Source of the DNA: Chloroflexi bacterium TSY
GTDB taxonomy: Bacteria > Chloroflexota > Anaerolineae > Caldilineales > Caldilineaceae
Assembly (NCBI GenBank): GCA_019217005.1
Contig: JAHBNG010000151.1
Coordinates: 1 to 32,386 of the forward strand
Direction of reading: 5' to 3'
DNA length: 32,386 bases
The notes under the pieces were generated by a model. It ran no database searches. It was given only the letters and a program-made list of their open reading frames with translations, and was not told where the DNA came from. Of this stretch, positions 16,190-25,150 are shown piece by piece. How positions within the stretch are numbered: the first letter of the stretch is position 1; every line of letters starts with the position of its first letter. The position numbers were made by a program, and so were the translations under genes.

Positions 16190-17329
16190 ATGGTCAGTAC
16201 ATCAGCAGGCTCTCAAGCGAGCGCCAAACATCGAAGTGTAACTGCCCCCAGGCCTACCACGCAGATGTTTATTGGATGTCTGGTTATTCCCATTTTGGTC
16301 GTCATTGCTTTGGGGGTGGTCGCATTTCGTGCTTGGAGCAATGCATCAGCAGAATTGACGGTGCCTGCGGCTGATGTGCTGCTCGTGCGCAATGCGCCAC
16401 AGGAGTCTGCACCACTCATTGCTCGCTTTGGCGCCGGGCAAACCCTCTCGATCACTGGACGCAGCGAAGATTGGCGTTGGTTGGAGGTTGAAATCTGGGA
16501 TGGTCAGCACGGGTGGGCTTTGCGTCCGCTCGATATCTTGGTCTGGCAACTCCGGGCAGAGCCCACTACGCCCAGGTTAGAGCGCTCAACCCCAGAACAA
16601 CTTACATCGGTTGAAGAGAGTATGGTATCGATCCCCGGCGGCCCCTTTACAATGGGGAGCCCTCCTGGTCTGGGGCAGGAGGATGAATCACCAGCCCATG
16701 CTGTGACCCTCTCACCCTTCGCCATCGACCGGACGGAAGTGACGGTCGGTCAATATTGGCAATGTGTGGAAGCTGGGGAATGCACTGCCTCCACAAATAA
16801 CGCAAGTCAAACTGAACCCCATTACCTCAACGACCCCAGATTTGACAACCATCCAGCCATTCACATTCCCTGGTCCGAGGCCAAAGCCTATTGTACTTGG
16901 CGCGGCAAGCGATTGCCCACCGAAGCAGAATGGGAGATGGCAGCCGGTTGGGATGCAAGGCGCAACGCAAAAGCACTCTGGCCTTGGGGTAATAATTCTG
17001 CCGCAGCACGGGTCAATGTTAATGCCTATTTACCGGACACAGCCACTGTTGGCACATTTGCTGATGATAGTTCGCCAGCCGGGGTCTTGGATATGGGTGG
17101 CAATGTGCGCGAATGGGTGCTTGATTGGTATAAGGTTGATTACTACAGTGTGGCAGACGATACCGATCCAACTGGTCCTTCTAATCGGCGTGGTGAAGGA
17201 GCGGGCCGGGTTGTCCGTGGAGCGTCTTTTGCCAATACTGCGGAGCAGGCGCGCACGGCCAATCGTAGTCATGAAGATCCCGCCTATGGATATGCAACAG
17301 TCGGTTTTCGATGTGCACAAGATCAATAG
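16190..17329 (+). CDS. Membrane-anchored SUMF1/formylglycine-type domain protein with SH3-like segment
   Basis: The start ATG is 3 bases after the 4Fe-4S gene, so the two are co-translated. The 379 residues comprise a short cytosolic tail, one transmembrane helix at about 27-47 and an SH3-like region at about 58-115 (VLLVRNAPQESAPLIARFGAGQTLSITGRSEDWRWLEV). A SUMF1/FGE-sulfatase fold runs from about 142 to the end (VSIPGGPFTMGS, DRTEVTVGQYWQCV, RLPTEAEWEMAAG, DMGGNVREWVLDWY, RVVRGASF, TVGFRCAQ). In true formylglycine-generating enzymes two Cys flank the active site upstream of the GFRCA end; here that stretch reads ARTANRSHEDPAYGYATVGFRCA and lacks them. A sulfatase-activating oxidase role is therefore unlikely; a binding or other nonheme role is possible. 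Confidence 0.83.
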   Translation: MVSTSAGSQASAKHRSVTAPRPTTQMFIGCLVIPILVVIALGVVAFRAWSNASAELTVPAADVLLVRNAPQESAPLIARFGAGQTLSITGRSEDWRWLEVEIWDGQHGWALRPLDILVWQLRAEPTTPRLERSTPEQLTSVEESMVSIPGGPFTMGSPPGLGQEDESPAHAVTLSPFAIDRTEVTVGQYWQCVEAGECTASTNNASQTEPHYLNDPRFDNHPAIHIPWSEAKAYCTWRGKRLPTEAEWEMAAGWDARRNAKALWPWGNNSAAARVNVNAYLPDTATVGTFADDSSPAGVLDMGGNVREWVLDWYKVDYYSVADDTDPTGPSNRRGEGAGRVVRGASFANTAEQARTANRSHEDPAYGYATVGFRCAQDQ

Positions 17330-17350
17330 AAGCCCTTCTCTGTCAGTACT

Positions 17351-17459
17351 AGAGTTGTTCCAAAATAACGCGGAAGTGAGGTGATAGTCACTTTCGTTCG
17401 TCAGGGTATTGCTCGTGAAGTGACTGTCACCTTGCCATTCCTTCATTCGGAACAACTCT
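17351..17459. repeat. 109-bp inverted-repeat element with 3-bp target duplication
   Basis: Termini AGAGTTGTTCC (17351-17361) and GGAACAACTCT (17449-17459) are perfect inverted repeats. The direct triplet ACT flanks both sides (17348-17350, 17460-17462). Inside, AAGTGAGGTGATAGTCACTT pairs imperfectly with AAGTGACTGTCACCTTGCC, so almost the whole unit is self-complementary. It has no coding capacity. It lies 21 bases after the SUMF1-domain gene. The rest of this 399-base gap, 17463-17728, holds only a weak TTACACT/AGTGTAA hairpin at about 17479-17500 and no gene I can support. Confidence 0.65.
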
Positions 17460-17728
17460 ACTCTACAGAAGAAATTTTTTTACACTTACTCAGTGTAAAT
17501 TTTGTCCCTTCTTACCATCCCCTGAACGTTCTACCCCCCCCATCTGACTAGGTTTCAATCTATCCATTTGACAGATGTATCTCATCTGTATCTGCGGTAA
17601 GCTACGTGTAGAAGGTATGACACCAAGCATCCCTCGCGCACAGAATGCTCGGTATGAAACTTGCATCAGGGGGTGCTTGATGGACTCTCGGCAAACATAG
17701 CTAACACCAAGCTTTGGGAGAAACAATC

Positions 17729-17983
17729 ATGATGAAAAAAACAAGCTGGCAAGCTCTATCGACACGAGCAAAAATGCGTCTCGTGATCATGGGAGTCATC
17801 CAAGTTTCTTTGCTCATTACCGCTCTCTGGGATATTCGACAGCGTTCGGCAGAGAAGATCAGAGGCAATAAGCGCATGTGGATACTTATCTCGTTTATCA
17901 ACTTTGTGGGCCCCATCGCTTACTTTGTCTTTGGTCGAAAGCCATTGGCAACATCGCTTGAGGAGGTGGCTGTGAGCGAATGA
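17729..17983 (+). CDS. PLDc_N-domain small membrane protein
   Basis: A double ATG at 17729/17732 follows GGGAG at about 17716-17720. The product of 84 residues has two hydrophobic segments (LVIMGVIQVSLLITALW and MWILISFINFVGPIAYFVF) around a basic loop DIRQRSAEKIRGNKR. It matches the phospholipase-D N-terminal (PLDc_N) pattern LWDxxxR...GNKxxWILIxFxNxxGPIxYFxxGRK. These domains often stand alone as membrane proteins and have no known catalytic function. The stop overlaps the start of the PKD gene (ATGA, 17980-17983), so the two are translationally coupled. Confidence 0.78.
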   Translation: MMKKTSWQALSTRAKMRLVIMGVIQVSLLITALWDIRQRSAEKIRGNKRMWILISFINFVGPIAYFVFGRKPLATSLEEVAVSE

Positions 17984-18426
17984 ATGTTATCAAGATAGAG
18001 CAGACAAATACTACCCCTCCGGGTATTCGGGAGGTGGCGATTACAGCTTTGAACGCCCATAACGATGGACCAACGACCTTTGGTCATGCTACTTGGCTCT
18101 ATGCAACGGTCGGAACCGGCTCCAACGTACGCTATGAATGGGACTGCGGCGATGGTTACACAGCCCATGGTGCGAGCATTCGTCATGCATATAGACAACC
18201 TGGTGAATACATGGCAACGGTCATTGCGCGTAATGCAACGAGTGTGATGACAGCAACTACTTTCGTGATTGTGGGTTACTCTAAACCCTGGAGAGATCCC
18301 GCTTTCGAGTCATATCGTGTTCCCCGATCAAGTCAGAAGATAGGAGAGTCGAGACACGAAATCTCTCAAAATACGAAACTTAGGTTCAATGCAGCAAAAC
18401 AGCTGACATTGAGATGCAAATATTAG
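17980..18426 (+). CDS. PKD-domain protein, no signal peptide
   Basis: The 148-residue product begins within the stop of the previous gene. Residues of about 28-100 form a PKD domain: GPTTFGHATWLYATVGTGSN, then VRYEWDCGDGYTAHGASIRHAYRQPGEYMATVIARN, which carries the typical W(D)xGDG and HxYxxPGxYxVTVxAxN pattern. The last about 50 residues (SKPWRDPAFESYRVPRSSQK to LTLRCKY) are basic and resemble nothing I know. PKD domains are normally extracellular, so the lack of a signal peptide and the odd tail hint that this is a fragment of a longer secreted protein or depends on the membrane protein encoded just before it. Evidence for a functional gene is moderate. Confidence 0.6.
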   Translation: MNVIKIEQTNTTPPGIREVAITALNAHNDGPTTFGHATWLYATVGTGSNVRYEWDCGDGYTAHGASIRHAYRQPGEYMATVIARNATSVMTATTFVIVGYSKPWRDPAFESYRVPRSSQKIGESRHEISQNTKLRFNAAKQLTLRCKY

Positions 18427-18502
18427 GGACCGTTGACATTTGACAGCTCTCCTCCGAGAAATCATCGCGCAACGCAACCAGTGCTCTGAGAGCGCACGCT
18501 AA

Positions 18503-20218
18503 ATGTCAATAAAACCTAGATGTGTGGGACATATGACGAAGAATACTGTTCGAGAATATTGGCGATTAACGCCATCATTTGTCATCAGATTCAGCTTAAT
18601 TGTGTCGTTTACGATTGTATTGATCTTCTGTCTGATCTCAATTGTTGTCGCATCCGGTGGTGTTATTGCGGTTAACACACTAGAGGACGAATTAAATAAC
18701 GATGGTGACTGTTCGCTCCGTGAGGCTATTCAAGCCGCTAACACGGATAGCATAGTAGATTCATGTCAATCAGGGGTGGCGGATGATTTGATTACACTCC
18801 CTACTGGAATCTACACACTCTCATTGAGCGGTGGTGGCGAGGATGGGAATAATAGAGGGGATCTCGATATTCTCAGTAACCTGACAATTAGCGGTGTTCA
18901 CTCCAGTAGCTCTCTGATTGACGGCAATCAACTCGACCGGATATTCGATATCACAACAGGTGTCACCGTCGCAATTTCGGGCGTCCAAGTGCGCAATGGA
19001 CGCACCACAAACGGTGCTGATAGTGGCTGTGGCGAGACCGGGAACGAACCTTGTTCTGCTGAAGATGGTGGCGGGATCCTGAATGCTGGTTTCTTGACTT
19101 TGAACAATTTGATTATCCGGAGCAACAGTACTGGAAATGGTGGTAATGCGTCTGTCACATTCGACAATAGCTTTCCAGGTGGACATGCAGGGGACGGTGC
19201 TGGTCTCTTCAATCGGGGGACATTGATTGTAAACGACAGTGTGATCGACGAGAATCTCGCTGGACATGGGGGAAAGGGCGATCTCGGCGTATCTGGTGGC
19301 CAGGGAGGAAGAGGAGGAGGGATCTTCAACACAGGTATAGTCATCTTGACAAACAGTACTGTGCAAAAGAATGCGACTGGTCAATGGAACAGGACAGTCG
19401 CTCCGCCGGGGGTTATTGGAGGAGACGGTGCCGCTGGCGGAGGGATCTTCAATGCTGGCATCTTTACGCTAACGAGTAGTACTATCTCGACCAATACGAC
19501 ATATAGGGCAGGGGATGGAGGTGGCACACATGGTTTAGGCGGTGATGGTGGCAATGGTGGCGGGATCTTTAATGCCGGCACACTTTATGTTGAAAACAGC
19601 ACAATTAGCGAGAACCAAACAGGTCTTGGTGGCTATGGGTTTTCAGGAGGTGGTTCGGGGGGAGACGGTGCTGGCCTCTTCAACAGGCAGACTGTAACGC
19701 TAACCAATGTAACGATTAGTGGGAACCAGACAGGCCTTGGCGGCCAGAGTTTTGGGGGGCAACCTGGAGATGGTGGCGATGGAGGTGGAATTTATAATGA
19801 AAATAGAGTAAGCATGAGGAATACCATCGTTGCTGCAAATCATACTGCCCATACTGGACCTGATTGCCATGGGACATTTGTCTCATTTGGAAACAACTTG
19901 ATACAAGACACAGAGCAATGTGTTATTCAGGGCCTCACAGAATCTGTTATTCAGGATCAGTATGCTTGGTTACGTCCACTTGCGGCGAATGGTGGTCCTA
20001 CTTTAACCCATGCGTTTTACTCCATTAGTCCAGCGATTGATAATGGTAGTTGTAGCAACATTGTGGGCGGTTTAATTTCCACCGATCAGCGTGGGGGTGT
20101 TCGCCCTATAGGTAATTCTTGTGATATTGGTGCCTATGAGTCAATTGGATTTCCAATCATTCAAGTACGCCTGCCTCTCGTTATAATAAATGTCAGCACA
20201 AACAACGACGCTCAATGA
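18503..20218 (+). CDS. CSLREA-domain, right-handed beta-helix surface protein
   Basis: The 571-residue product carries an N-terminal hydrophobic signal/anchor at about 28-50 (an ATG at 18533 is an equally good start). Next come the CSLREA motif at about 70-75 (NDGDCSLREAIQAAN) and a long Gly/Asn/Thr-rich beta-helix with repeats of the form GGGIFNAGTLTLxNSTISxN. The end is a choice-of-anchor-Q-like domain: LAANGGPTLTHAFYSISPAI and DQRGGVRPIGNSCDIGAYE. It ends with RLPLVIINVSTNNDAQ, reminiscent of the hydrophobic (Y/R)LP tails seen on other exported Chloroflexota proteins. Such proteins are presumed adhesins or cell-surface polysaccharide binders. The gap 20219-20406 holds a family 3 palindrome. 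Confidence 0.85.
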   Translation: MSIKPRCVGHMTKNTVREYWRLTPSFVIRFSLIVSFTIVLIFCLISIVVASGGVIAVNTLEDELNNDGDCSLREAIQAANTDSIVDSCQSGVADDLITLPTGIYTLSLSGGGEDGNNRGDLDILSNLTISGVHSSSSLIDGNQLDRIFDITTGVTVAISGVQVRNGRTTNGADSGCGETGNEPCSAEDGGGILNAGFLTLNNLIIRSNSTGNGGNASVTFDNSFPGGHAGDGAGLFNRGTLIVNDSVIDENLAGHGGKGDLGVSGGQGGRGGGIFNTGIVILTNSTVQKNATGQWNRTVAPPGVIGGDGAAGGGIFNAGIFTLTSSTISTNTTYRAGDGGGTHGLGGDGGNGGGIFNAGTLYVENSTISENQTGLGGYGFSGGGSGGDGAGLFNRQTVTLTNVTISGNQTGLGGQSFGGQPGDGGDGGGIYNENRVSMRNTIVAANHTAHTGPDCHGTFVSFGNNLIQDTEQCVIQGLTESVIQDQYAWLRPLAANGGPTLTHAFYSISPAIDNGSCSNIVGGLISTDQRGGVRPIGNSCDIGAYESIGFPIIQVRLPLVIINVSTNNDAQ

Positions 20219-20290
20219 TGAAACGAATGAAGCTGGTTCTTAGATCTGCCAAGGTATAAAATGATGCGATTGTACCGAGTTTAAGTGCCT

Positions 20291-20381
20291 TATAAGCCAC
20301 ATCATTTAATCTTCGTACATTCATTCCAAAATTGTTCAGACTAAGTGTCGTTATGAATGCACGAAGTTTAAGTGGCTTATC
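20291..20381. repeat. Palindromic dispersed repeat, family 3, copy b
   Basis: Left arm ATAAGCCACATCATTTAATC then TTCGTACATTCAT; right arm ATGAATGCACGAAGTTTAAG then TGGCTTAT. The arms pair over about 30 bases with a three-base gap. The centre contains CAGACTAAGTG, shared with copy a at 10706-10797 in the same orientation. It lies just upstream of the FAD-oxidoreductase operon and may also affect its leader RNA. Confidence 0.7.
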
Positions 20382-20406
20382 TATTAGTATATAGGAAAGG
20401 GCAATC

Positions 20407-21840
20407 ATGCTTTGTGATGTAATCATTATCGGTGGAGGCGTCATCGGTTGTGCCATTGCACGCGAATTGATGCGCTACCGTCTACGTGTTGCCTTATTGG
20501 ACAAGGAAGCCGAAGTTGGCTTTGGTACCAGTAAGGCCAACAGCGGTATCATCCACGGTGGTCATCACGCAGCACCAGACACCCTCAAAGGCAAGCTAGA
20601 GTGGGTGGGGAACCAGATGTGGGACAGTTTATGTGATGAGTTGGGGTTTGGCTTCAAGCGCATTGGTGAGTTGACCGTTGCGCTACATGAAGACCAACTA
20701 CCCGAACTGCACAAACTGCTGTACCATGCGAAAGCCAAGGGTATCCTGGGGGTGGAACAATGGGACCGTGAACGCATCTTGCATAAGGAACCCAATTTGA
20801 CCGATCAGGTTGTTGCGGCTGTCTATGCACCGACAACCGCCGTGATCAATCCCTACGAAGCCGTCTTTGGATTGGCCGAGAGTGCTGTACGCAATGGGTT
20901 ACATCTGACGACCAGTTGTCTCGTGACGGCTCTTAGCGAAACCGCAGATGGTTGGGTTATCCACAGCAATCAAGGTGATTTTCAGGCACGTTTCATCATC
21001 AACGCGGCTGGCCTCTTCTCCGATGAAGTCGCGTCGATGGCGGGTGTCGGCACCTTCACCATCCACCCACGCAAAGGCGAAGAATATCTGCTCGACAAAC
21101 GACTTCGGGGATTGGTCAAGCGTGTCATTTTCCCTTGCCCAACGCCTGTTTCTAAGGGGGTACTCGTTATACCGACCTTCGACGGCACAATCATGGTTGG
21201 ACCAACAGCATACAATACAAATGATAAAGAGGAACAAACGACGACGATGGCGGGTGGCGAAGAAGTTTTTGCCTCTGTCCGCCAACTCGTTCCTGGCATC
21301 AGTGAGCGCGATTGCATTGCCGAATTTGCTGGCCTGCGGGCACCCGCCGATGGTGAGGACTTCATTATTGGTCCTACAGCGAAACGCGGCTTTATCAATG
21401 TAGCGGGCATTCAATCACCAGGCCTAACAGCAGCCCCAGCTATTGCAGAGATGGTCATTGATATTCTGCGTGATGAAGGGTTGCAGTTGGCGCGCAACAA
21501 AAGCTTTATCGCATCGCTACCACAGCCTGTGCACTTTGCGGCTCTATCCACAGAAGAGCAGATTGCTCTGGCAGCACGTGATCCGCTCTACGGTCGCTTG
21601 ATTTGTCGTTGCGAGACGGTCACCGAAGGCGAAGTGGTCGATGCCATCCAACGTGGTGCGCATACTCTGGATGGCATCAAGTTCCGGACACGGGCAGGAA
21701 TGGGACGCTGTCAAGGCGGATTCTGTACAGAACGCTGCATGGAATTGTTGGCGCGTGAGCGAGATATACCCATTGCAGCAGTCACCAAAAAAGGTGGCGC
21801 TTCGTGGATTGTTCAAGAGCGTGCGGAGGTTCCGGCATGA
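20407..21840 (+). CDS. GlpA-like FAD-dependent oxidoreductase with C-terminal BFD [2Fe-2S] domain
   Basis: The first of three co-transcribed genes; AGGAAAGG lies about 7 bases before the ATG. The 477-residue product has a DAO/GlpA-type FAD domain opening [20 protein letters not shown], with [13 protein letters not shown] and the distal [16 protein letters not shown] and [21 protein letters not shown] segments. A BFD-like [2Fe-2S] domain follows at about 398-452: [16 protein letters not shown] and [12 protein letters not shown]. The family includes anaerobic glycerol-3-phosphate dehydrogenase-type enzymes and relatives oxidising other hydroxy acids; the exact substrate cannot be read from sequence. 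No glpK or glpF lies in the window. Confidence 0.85.
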   Translation: MLCDVIIIGGGVIGCAIARELMRYRLRVALLDKEAEVGFGTSKANSGIIHGGHHAAPDTLKGKLEWVGNQMWDSLCDELGFGFKRIGELTVALHEDQLPELHKLLYHAKAKGILGVEQWDRERILHKEPNLTDQVVAAVYAPTTAVINPYEAVFGLAESAVRNGLHLTTSCLVTALSETADGWVIHSNQGDFQARFIINAAGLFSDEVASMAGVGTFTIHPRKGEEYLLDKRLRGLVKRVIFPCPTPVSKGVLVIPTFDGTIMVGPTAYNTNDKEEQTTTMAGGEEVFASVRQLVPGISERDCIAEFAGLRAPADGEDFIIGPTAKRGFINVAGIQSPGLTAAPAIAEMVIDILRDEGLQLARNKSFIASLPQPVHFAALSTEEQIALAARDPLYGRLICRCETVTEGEVVDAIQRGAHTLDGIKFRTRAGMGRCQGGFCTERCMELLARERDIPIAAVTKKGGASWIVQERAEVPA

Positions 21841-23129
21841 TTAGCCACAAAGGTGCTCATTTCAAGGATCGCTATGATGTCATAGTTGCAGGTGGTGGAC
21901 CCGCAGGATTGGGCGCAGCACTCGCTGCACGGGAAGCCGGAGCAGAACGGGTGCTTGTTGTGGACCGTGAGCCGGAGGCAGGTGGCATTCTGCTTCAGTG
22001 CATTCATTCCGGCTTTGGTCTCCATCACTTTAAGGAAGAATTGACCGGTCCTGAATATGCTCAACGCGTGCTCGAACAGACGCTCGAAAAAGAGGTGGAC
22101 GTCATCACCGATGCCTACCTCATGGATGTAGATACCAGGAGTGATGGTGAAAAGATGAGCGTCAAGATCATGGGTGGTGGAGAAGGTGTGAAGTTGGTCA
22201 AAGCGAAGTCTGTCGTGCTTGCGATGGGGGCACGTGAGCGGACGCGGGGCGCAATTCGCATTCCTGGGGCGCGGCCCTCTGGTGTTCTCACTGCGGGACT
22301 GGCGCAGAAGTTTGTAAACATTATGGGCTTACTGCCGGGTCGCCGCGCCGTGATTCTCGGCTCGGGCGATATTGGCCTGATTATGGCTAGACGGCTGACA
22401 TTAGAGGGCGTAGAGGTGGAAGGAGTCTATGAACTCATGCCTCATGCCAATGGACTGAACCGCAATATCGTCCAGTGCCTGCACGACTTCGACATTCCGT
22501 TACATCTTTCGACGACGGTGGTTGATATCCGTGGCAATGAACGCTTAGAGGGCGTCACTGTTGCAGCTGTGGATAAGCAATTACGTCCCGTGCTAAACCA
22601 GGCACGTGAGATTGCCTGCGATACGTTGCTGCTCTCGATTGGTCTTATTCCCGACAATGAACTGGCTCATCAGTTGCGCGTGCGTATGGATCCAGTGACG
22701 AAGGGGCCTATCGTGACCAGCAATATGGAGACCTCTCTGAATGGCGTCTTTGCATGCGGCAACACAGTACACATCCATGATTTGGTCGATTTTGTGAGTC
22801 AGGAGGCTGCGCTGGCAGGGTTGCACGCTGCGCAACTCGCCACAGGACACTTGCTGCCACAGGACAATGTTCGTCTGGTTCCTGGTGAGAATGTGGCTTA
22901 TTGTGTCCCTCACACCATTTCGACAGAGCGCGAGCACTCTATCTACATGCGCGTACGCAAACCGCTAGACATGTGTCGGATCCGACTAGGAACGCTGTCA
23001 GGGGAGAAGGTGCATGAAAAGAAGTTACGCTATGTCTTTCCTGCTGAGATGGTGAATCTCAAACTGCGTCCGCGCTTCTTGCAGAGCTTTCACGACGAGG
23101 CGTTGCGGGTGGACATTTTCCCTCGATAA
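21837..23129 (+). CDS. FAD/NAD-dependent oxidoreductase, partner of the GlpA-like enzyme
   Basis: The start ATG 21837 overlaps the previous stop (ATGA) with GGAGG 7 bases upstream. The 430-residue product has an FAD Rossmann motif near the N-terminus ([17 protein letters not shown]) and [21 protein letters not shown], which carries a conserved Cys. A second NAD(P)-binding Rossmann motif follows ([17 protein letters not shown]), and a terminal FAD contact ([20 protein letters not shown]). In the well-known three-gene arrangement with GlpA-like and DUF1667 proteins, this subunit is thought to move electrons from the dehydrogenase to NAD or another acceptor; that is family knowledge rather than something visible here. 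Confidence 0.85.
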   Translation: MISHKGAHFKDRYDVIVAGGGPAGLGAALAAREAGAERVLVVDREPEAGGILLQCIHSGFGLHHFKEELTGPEYAQRVLEQTLEKEVDVITDAYLMDVDTRSDGEKMSVKIMGGGEGVKLVKAKSVVLAMGARERTRGAIRIPGARPSGVLTAGLAQKFVNIMGLLPGRRAVILGSGDIGLIMARRLTLEGVEVEGVYELMPHANGLNRNIVQCLHDFDIPLHLSTTVVDIRGNERLEGVTVAAVDKQLRPVLNQAREIACDTLLLSIGLIPDNELAHQLRVRMDPVTKGPIVTSNMETSLNGVFACGNTVHIHDLVDFVSQEAALAGLHAAQLATGHLLPQDNVRLVPGENVAYCVPHTISTEREHSIYMRVRKPLDMCRIRLGTLSGEKVHEKKLRYVFPAEMVNLKLRPRFLQSFHDEALRVDIFPR

Positions 23130-23167
23130 TTGGTTGATTACACTCAAATGAATGCGGATTTAGAAAA

Positions 23168-23533
23168 ATGACAATTACAACCGCAAACTATTTATGCATC
23201 GGTTGCCCACTTGGCTGTCGGCTGGAAGTAGACGAAGATGAATCTGGCGACATTGTCGAAGTCCGTGGTTTCTCATGCAAGAAGGGTAAAGAATATGCTG
23301 AACAGGAACACGTTGCGCCTCAGCGGATGGTGACCACGACAGTGAGCGCAAGCGGTGGTGCCCATCCTCGTCTGCCAGTCAAAACCAATATTCCTGTTCC
23401 CAAAGAGTTGGTGATGGACGTCTGTCGCACACTTCGGCACGTTCATGTACAGACACCGATCCACATTGGTGACGTCATTGTACCCAATGTTTTGGAAACA
23501 GGGGTTGATATCGTCGCAACGCGCAATCTGTAG
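23168..23533 (+). CDS. DUF1667 zinc/iron-sulfur-type protein
   Basis: A 121-residue product that completes the three-gene set. The N-terminus has CIGCPLGC and, after a 25-residue gap, [26 protein letters not shown], giving four conserved cysteines that could hold a metal or cluster. The rest follows the DUF1667 pattern ([43 protein letters not shown]). It starts 38 bases after the previous stop. It is presumed to be a small third subunit or maturation factor of the oxidoreductase. A family 1 palindrome begins two bases after its stop codon. Confidence 0.88.
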   Translation: MTITTANYLCIGCPLGCRLEVDEDESGDIVEVRGFSCKKGKEYAEQEHVAPQRMVTTTVSASGGAHPRLPVKTNIPVPKELVMDVCRTLRHVHVQTPIHIGDVIVPNVLETGVDIVATRNL

Positions 23534-23534
23534 A

Positions 23535-23632
23535 TATACTGTCCATGGCCATAAATTTAAAATAAATTTGTCGTCTTGACTCGGCTAAAACTGTGCAAAT
23601 TTATTTTGTATTTATAAGCTCGTGCGGTATAT
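23535..23632. repeat. Palindromic dispersed repeat, family 1, copy b (reverse orientation)
   Basis: Starts TATACTGTCCATGGCC and ends GCTCGTGCGGTATA. The internal arms ATAAATTTAAAATAAATTTG (23551-23570) and CAAATTTATTTTGTATTTAT (23596-23615) pair almost fully. Its reverse complement aligns with the copy at 4872-4972, including the loop text GTTTTAGCCG and the end CCGCACGAGC. It lies directly behind the DUF1667 stop codon. Confidence 0.7.
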
Positions 23633-23715
23633 ATAGCCGCCGCAAAGATTGAAACGCCAACCAAATAGATAGACCTTGAAAAAAGACTCCTGGTCAGTTA
23701 GTCAGGTCAATAACT

Positions 23716-23752
23716 CCCCAGATGCCTCATGCATTTGGGGCTTTTTTATTTT
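23716..23752 (+). terminator. Rho-independent terminator
   Basis: Stem CCCCAGATGC (23716-23725) / GCATTTGGGG (23731-23740) with one G-T pair, loop CTCAT, then CTTTTTTATTTT. It lies 183 bases after the DUF1667 stop and probably ends that operon's transcript; the family 1 palindrome would therefore be transcribed in its 3' UTR. Confidence 0.85.
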
Positions 23753-23779
23753 ACACTGAAGAACGTTCAGATGTTTGTA

Positions 23780-23870
23780 AGAATCGGGATTAAATAAGTT
23801 GTGCATCGATTCTTCGCTTCACTCGATAATGACATGCAAAATTTGTTTAATGCTCATTCCTAAATTGTAC
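23780..23870. repeat. Palindromic dispersed repeat, family 2, copy a
   Basis: Contains GGGATTAAATAAGTTG and, inverted, TTTGTTTAATGCTCATTCC, around a core GATTCTTCGCTTCACTCGAT. The reverse complement aligns with 30313-30407 over about 90 bases. The core resembles the CATTCTGAGCGAAGCGAAGA-type repeat that I recall being scattered in Chloroflexota genomes. With the family 1 copy and the terminator it fills the 388-base gap before 23922. Confidence 0.68.
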
Positions 23871-24460
23871 CAGAGAAGATGTTCGCGCAAACGATATCTC
23901 GCCTGATGAAAAGAGGTTATCATGTCTAGCTTTCAACAATACACTCAGATAAGTAGAAGAGTGCGGAGAGTATTTCCGATTATTCTGCTTATCTGTCTAA
24001 TCTCTATATTGAGTTGGTTGGCCTGGTCAAGCGAACCAGTTACGGCCCAACAGGGTGAGTCAAGCTGTCGTGACACTTTGCCTAGAGTAAAATGGCAAGG
24101 TGAAGGAGTGAATGAGTATATTTTAGAAGATGGCTACGATGTCTTCATTGTCAAACGACTATCTCCATTTCGTTTCGATATTGAGCCAGGAGTAGACAAT
24201 GGATCGGGCCAGATAGTCTACACTGCCACTGGGGGTGAGCGCGTCTGGGTCTGTGGTGGTGACTGTCAGATACCCAGCATCTATCATAACGCAGTTGAGC
24301 TCGGTTATTTTGTACCTGGTTGGCAGATTGATCTGGTTGTTATTGATGATGATGGATCGGAACAAAACAATGACCAACGCTACAACTGGTGGGCGGACAA
24401 CGATCCAATGAATCAGTATTTGATGATCGAGGACCAAAAGATGGTTGAATATCTCAGTCT

Positions 24461-24676
24461 CAGTAGATCCAAATTTGGCGTTTTTGACTATTTTCAGTCG
24501 GGAGAGTAAGGGATTTTGGGGCCATTTTTTCAGATCTCAGTTGCCAAAAACAGCCAATTTCATATCTAGAAATCGCTTAAATTTTACGTAAATGCTAGGT
24601 ATTGACTGGCAAATACGTATTTATGTCAACTAATTAGCCCAAATTCTCTCTCTAAACCTGAAATTTGGATCTACTG
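24461..24676. mobile_element. 216-bp MITE interrupting the secreted-protein gene
   Basis: Perfect 16-bp terminal inverted repeats, CAGTAGATCCAAATTT (24461-24476) and AAATTTGGATCTACTG (24661-24676). They are flanked by the 5-bp direct repeat AGTCT (24456-24460 and 24677-24681). The interior is AT-rich, non-coding, and includes the inverted pair TTTACGTAAAT / AATACGTATTTA. No transposase is encoded. Excision with one duplication restores an uninterrupted reading frame, which fixes the element's boundaries independently of the repeats. Confidence 0.88.
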
Positions 24677-24898
24677 AGTCTAGATATCCCACATGAAGCA
24701 ACCTGGTACTTCTATGCCAAGGATTCAATAGGAGTTGTCGCCAAATGTGTTGCCCCATCACCGCCAACGGCCACACCGACTCATACGCCAACAAAAACTG
24801 CAACCTTAACCGCAACAGCGACGCATACATCGACCAATACACCAACAAAAACCACAACGCCGACCAGCACAGCCACTGCAACATTGACTGCAACCAAT

Positions 24899-25150
24899 AC
24901 AGAATTGCCACCTGCCACGGCGACGCATACACCGACCAATACACCGACAGCAACCGCAACGCCGACCGGCACAGCCACTGCAACATTGACTGCAACCAAC
25001 ACAGAGCTGCCACCTGCCACGGCGACGCATACACCGACCAATACACCGACAGAAACTGCAACGCCGACCAGCACAGCCACTGCAACATTGACTGCAACCA
25101 ACACAGAGCTGCCACCTGCCACGGCGACGCATACACCGACCAATACACCG
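24899..25150 (+). repeat. 102-bp tandem repeat coding for Thr-Pro linker
   Basis: Copies start at 24899, 25001 and 25103 (the last partial), period exactly 102 bases or 34 residues. They encode [20 protein letters not shown] followed by [14 protein letters not shown] with few changes. A degenerate copy precedes 24899. High identity points to recent expansion or homogenisation by slippage or recombination. The region is a flexible, probably glycosylated stalk. Confidence 0.85.

Noticed and set aside
16620..17329. SUMF1 domain as a true formylglycine-generating enzyme
   Set aside because: The cysteines expected shortly before GFRCA are missing and no sulfatase gene is nearby.
17479..17500. TTACACT/AGTGTAA hairpin as a terminator for the SUMF1 gene
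   Set aside because: The stem is only 7 bp and AT-rich, and the T run precedes rather than follows it on the + strand; too weak to list as a feature.
23648..23656. GATTGAAAC string, like the 3' end of some CRISPR repeats
   Set aside because: It occurs once here, with no second copy at regular spacing and no cas genes in the window.
24899..25150. Regular repeats that could be taken for a CRISPR array or satellite
   Set aside because: The 102-base period is an exact multiple of three, has no variable spacers and encodes a Thr-Pro linker in the + strand frame.
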